Source: Chloroflexota bacterium
GTDB taxonomy: Bacteria; Chloroflexota; UBA4733
DNA: 7,254 nucleotides
Reading direction: 5' to 3'
Assembly: GCA_025449435.1 (NCBI GenBank)
Contig: JANWJO010000211.1
Location: 1-7,254, forward strand
The position numbers were made by a program, and so were the translations under genes. This document shows positions 6,267 through 7,254 of this stretch, in pieces (position 1 is the stretch's first letter; every line of letters begins with the position of its first letter). Under the pieces are notes generated by a model. That model did not search any database and had not been told where the DNA came from. It saw only the letters and a program-made list of their open reading frames with translations.

Positions 6267-7254
6267 TTACCCCAACGCTTGGCGCAGCAAGTTGAGCGCG
6301 TCGTTGACCGCCCGCTGGCGCACCTGGCCGAGCGCCGCGTTGTAGGCGCGTTCGTAGGTGGCTGGCTGGCCGGGCCCGGCAACCGCGACGTGGACGGTGT
6401 AGGCGGGTGGCTCGTGGCGTATCTCCTCGATGGCTACCGCTAGCGCGTGCGTGGCGGCATCGCCAGCGAGCGCCTCGGTGGCTACCGCGAGTGCGGTTTG
6501 CGCCGCCGGACCCTCCGGCAGGGGGTGTACCGATGCGCCCGCGAAGTGCGCATCGCCCAGGTGTGGGATGAGGTCTGCGCTGAGTGCGCCAGCGGTACCC
6601 AACTCGACGATCGCCAGCCGGACTCCTCGTTCGCTCACCAGACGCGCCGCACCGTGCGCCAGCGGCTCGTCGTCCACACCGTACACCGCGTTGCCCAGGA
6701 TGGCGCGGATGCGTGCTTCCATCGGGCCGATGGTGGTTTCGGCAGCGGCAGCGCTGACCGCTTTGGTGGTGAGCCGCACGTGGATGCCGTCGCGCTTGGC
6801 GTAGGTGGCGACAGTGGGAGCCGTTGAGTGGATGAGGTCGCCGAGCATCTCTTCGACCGACGACTCGCCGATGCCAATCACCTTGAGTGTGCGCGAGAAG
6901 ATCACCATGCCGCCGGCGCGCTGCTGTAGGCGTGGCTTGACCTCGCTGGCCCACATGCGCGTCATTTCACTGGGCACGCCGGGCATCGCGGCGATGACGT
7001 GGCCATCACGTTCTACCCACCAGCCGGGAGCGGTGCCCACCGGGTTGGCCAGTGCGCTGGCTGACCGGATCAATGTCGCTTGCTTGACGTTGCGTTCTGG
7101 CATGGCCACGTTGCGGCGGGCGAAGAAGGCGCGCAACTCCCGCTCCAGATCGGGTTGCACCACCATGGGCTCTGCGAGCAGGTCGGAGATAGCTTCCCGC
7201 GTGAGGTCGTCCTCGGTCGGTCCCAGCCCACCGGTCATCACGATGACGTCTGAG
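6267..7254 (-). CDS. cinA: CinA family protein, C-terminal part (gene starts outside the window), with degenerate NMN-deamidase domain
   Basis: The frame is open to the window edge, so the N-terminus lies beyond 7254; about 328 of perhaps 410-420 residues are present. The upstream residues DVIVMTGGLGPTEDD are the molybdopterin-binding-like (COG1058) motif, and the GTG at 7241 is internal. Counting from that GTG, NPVGTAPGWW at 66-75 and AMPGVPSEM at 85-93 complete the N-terminal domain. GIGESSVEEML at 123-133 and PTVATYAKRDGIHVRLT at 142-158 form the linker (KH-like) domain. The C-terminal PncC-like domain follows from about 195 to 324. Its usual catalytic ESCTGG is ELGTAG here (213-218, bases 6588-6605), and the VTGIAGP motif is not found. 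CinA proteins act in pyridine-nucleotide recycling (ADP-ribose pyrophosphatase and NMN deamidase); the second activity is probably lost. It is convergent with, and probably unrelated to, the sulfate operon. Confidence 0.92.
   Translation of the reverse strand, partial: SDVIVMTGGLGPTEDDLTREAISDLLAEPMVVQPDLERELRAFFARRNVAMPERNVKQATLIRSASALANPVGTAPGWWVERDGHVIAAMPGVPSEMTRMWASEVKPRLQQRAGGMVIFSRTLKVIGIGESSVEEMLGDLIHSTAPTVATYAKRDGIHVRLTTKAVSAAAAETTIGPMEARIRAILGNAVYGVDDEPLAHGAARLVSERGVRLAIVELGTAGALSADLIPHLGDAHFAGASVHPLPEGPAAQTALAVATEALAGDAATHALAVAIEEIRHEPPAYTVHVAVAGPGQPATYERAYNAALGQVRQRAVNDALNLLRQALG

Noticed and set aside
5800..6954. Open - strand frame of 384 codons spanning the end of cobA, the convergent gap and much of cinA
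   Set aside because: It is antisense to cobA and in another frame of the well-supported cinA. The translation is low-complexity, rich in Arg, Pro, His and Gly, as expected from shadow frames in GC-rich DNA.
1..7254. CRISPR array, tRNA, rRNA, insertion sequence or phage genes
   Set aside because: No spaced direct repeats of array type, no cloverleaf or rRNA-like segment, and no transposase or integrase motif was seen on either strand.

Overview
The window is a compact assimilatory sulfate-reduction and siroheme operon on the + strand. It is followed by a short hairpin-rich gap and a convergent, partial cinA gene on the - strand. The DNA is GC-rich (roughly 60-65% by eye) and almost fully coding. 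Start codons are mixed: GTG for the gene after cysH, for cysC and for sirC. Several genes overlap at stop/start. GC content, a single-subunit Sat with separate CysC, an iron-sulfur CysH and a NirA/SirA-like reductase are compatible with Chloroflexota or a related high-GC phylum. That placement is an inference; no rRNA or other phylogenetic marker is present.

Layout: (1) 1-1055, C-terminal two thirds of a siroheme/4Fe-4S sulfite reductase whose start lies upstream; (2) 1104-1445, an unrecognised small protein; (3) 1490-2299, cysH, an APS reductase of the 4Fe-4S type; (4) 2299-2787, an unrecognised 162-aa protein overlapping cysH by one base; (5) 2862-3428, cysC, APS kinase; (6) 3425-4612, sat, ATP sulfurylase; (7) 4625-5293, precorrin-2 dehydrogenase (SirC/CysG N-terminal type); (8) 5290-6132, cobA, uroporphyrinogen-III C-methyltransferase; (9) 6133-6266, a convergent gap with two perfect hairpins and C/G tracts; (10) 6267-7254, - strand, C-terminal part of cinA.

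How the genes fit together: Sat makes APS from sulfate and ATP. CysH reduces APS to sulfite. The sulfite reductase reduces sulfite to sulfide. CysC can phosphorylate APS to PAPS. CobA and SirC make precorrin-2 and then sirohydrochlorin, the precursor of the siroheme needed by the sulfite reductase. The pathway and its cofactor supply are therefore co-transcribed. No sulfate transporter, electron donor, regulator or operon promoter is visible; the 5' end lies outside the window.

The points most worth a second look are the two unrecognised genes inside an otherwise fully explained operon, the loss of the catalytic motif in the C-terminal domain of CinA, the coexistence of an APS reductase and an APS kinase, and the structured convergent gap.
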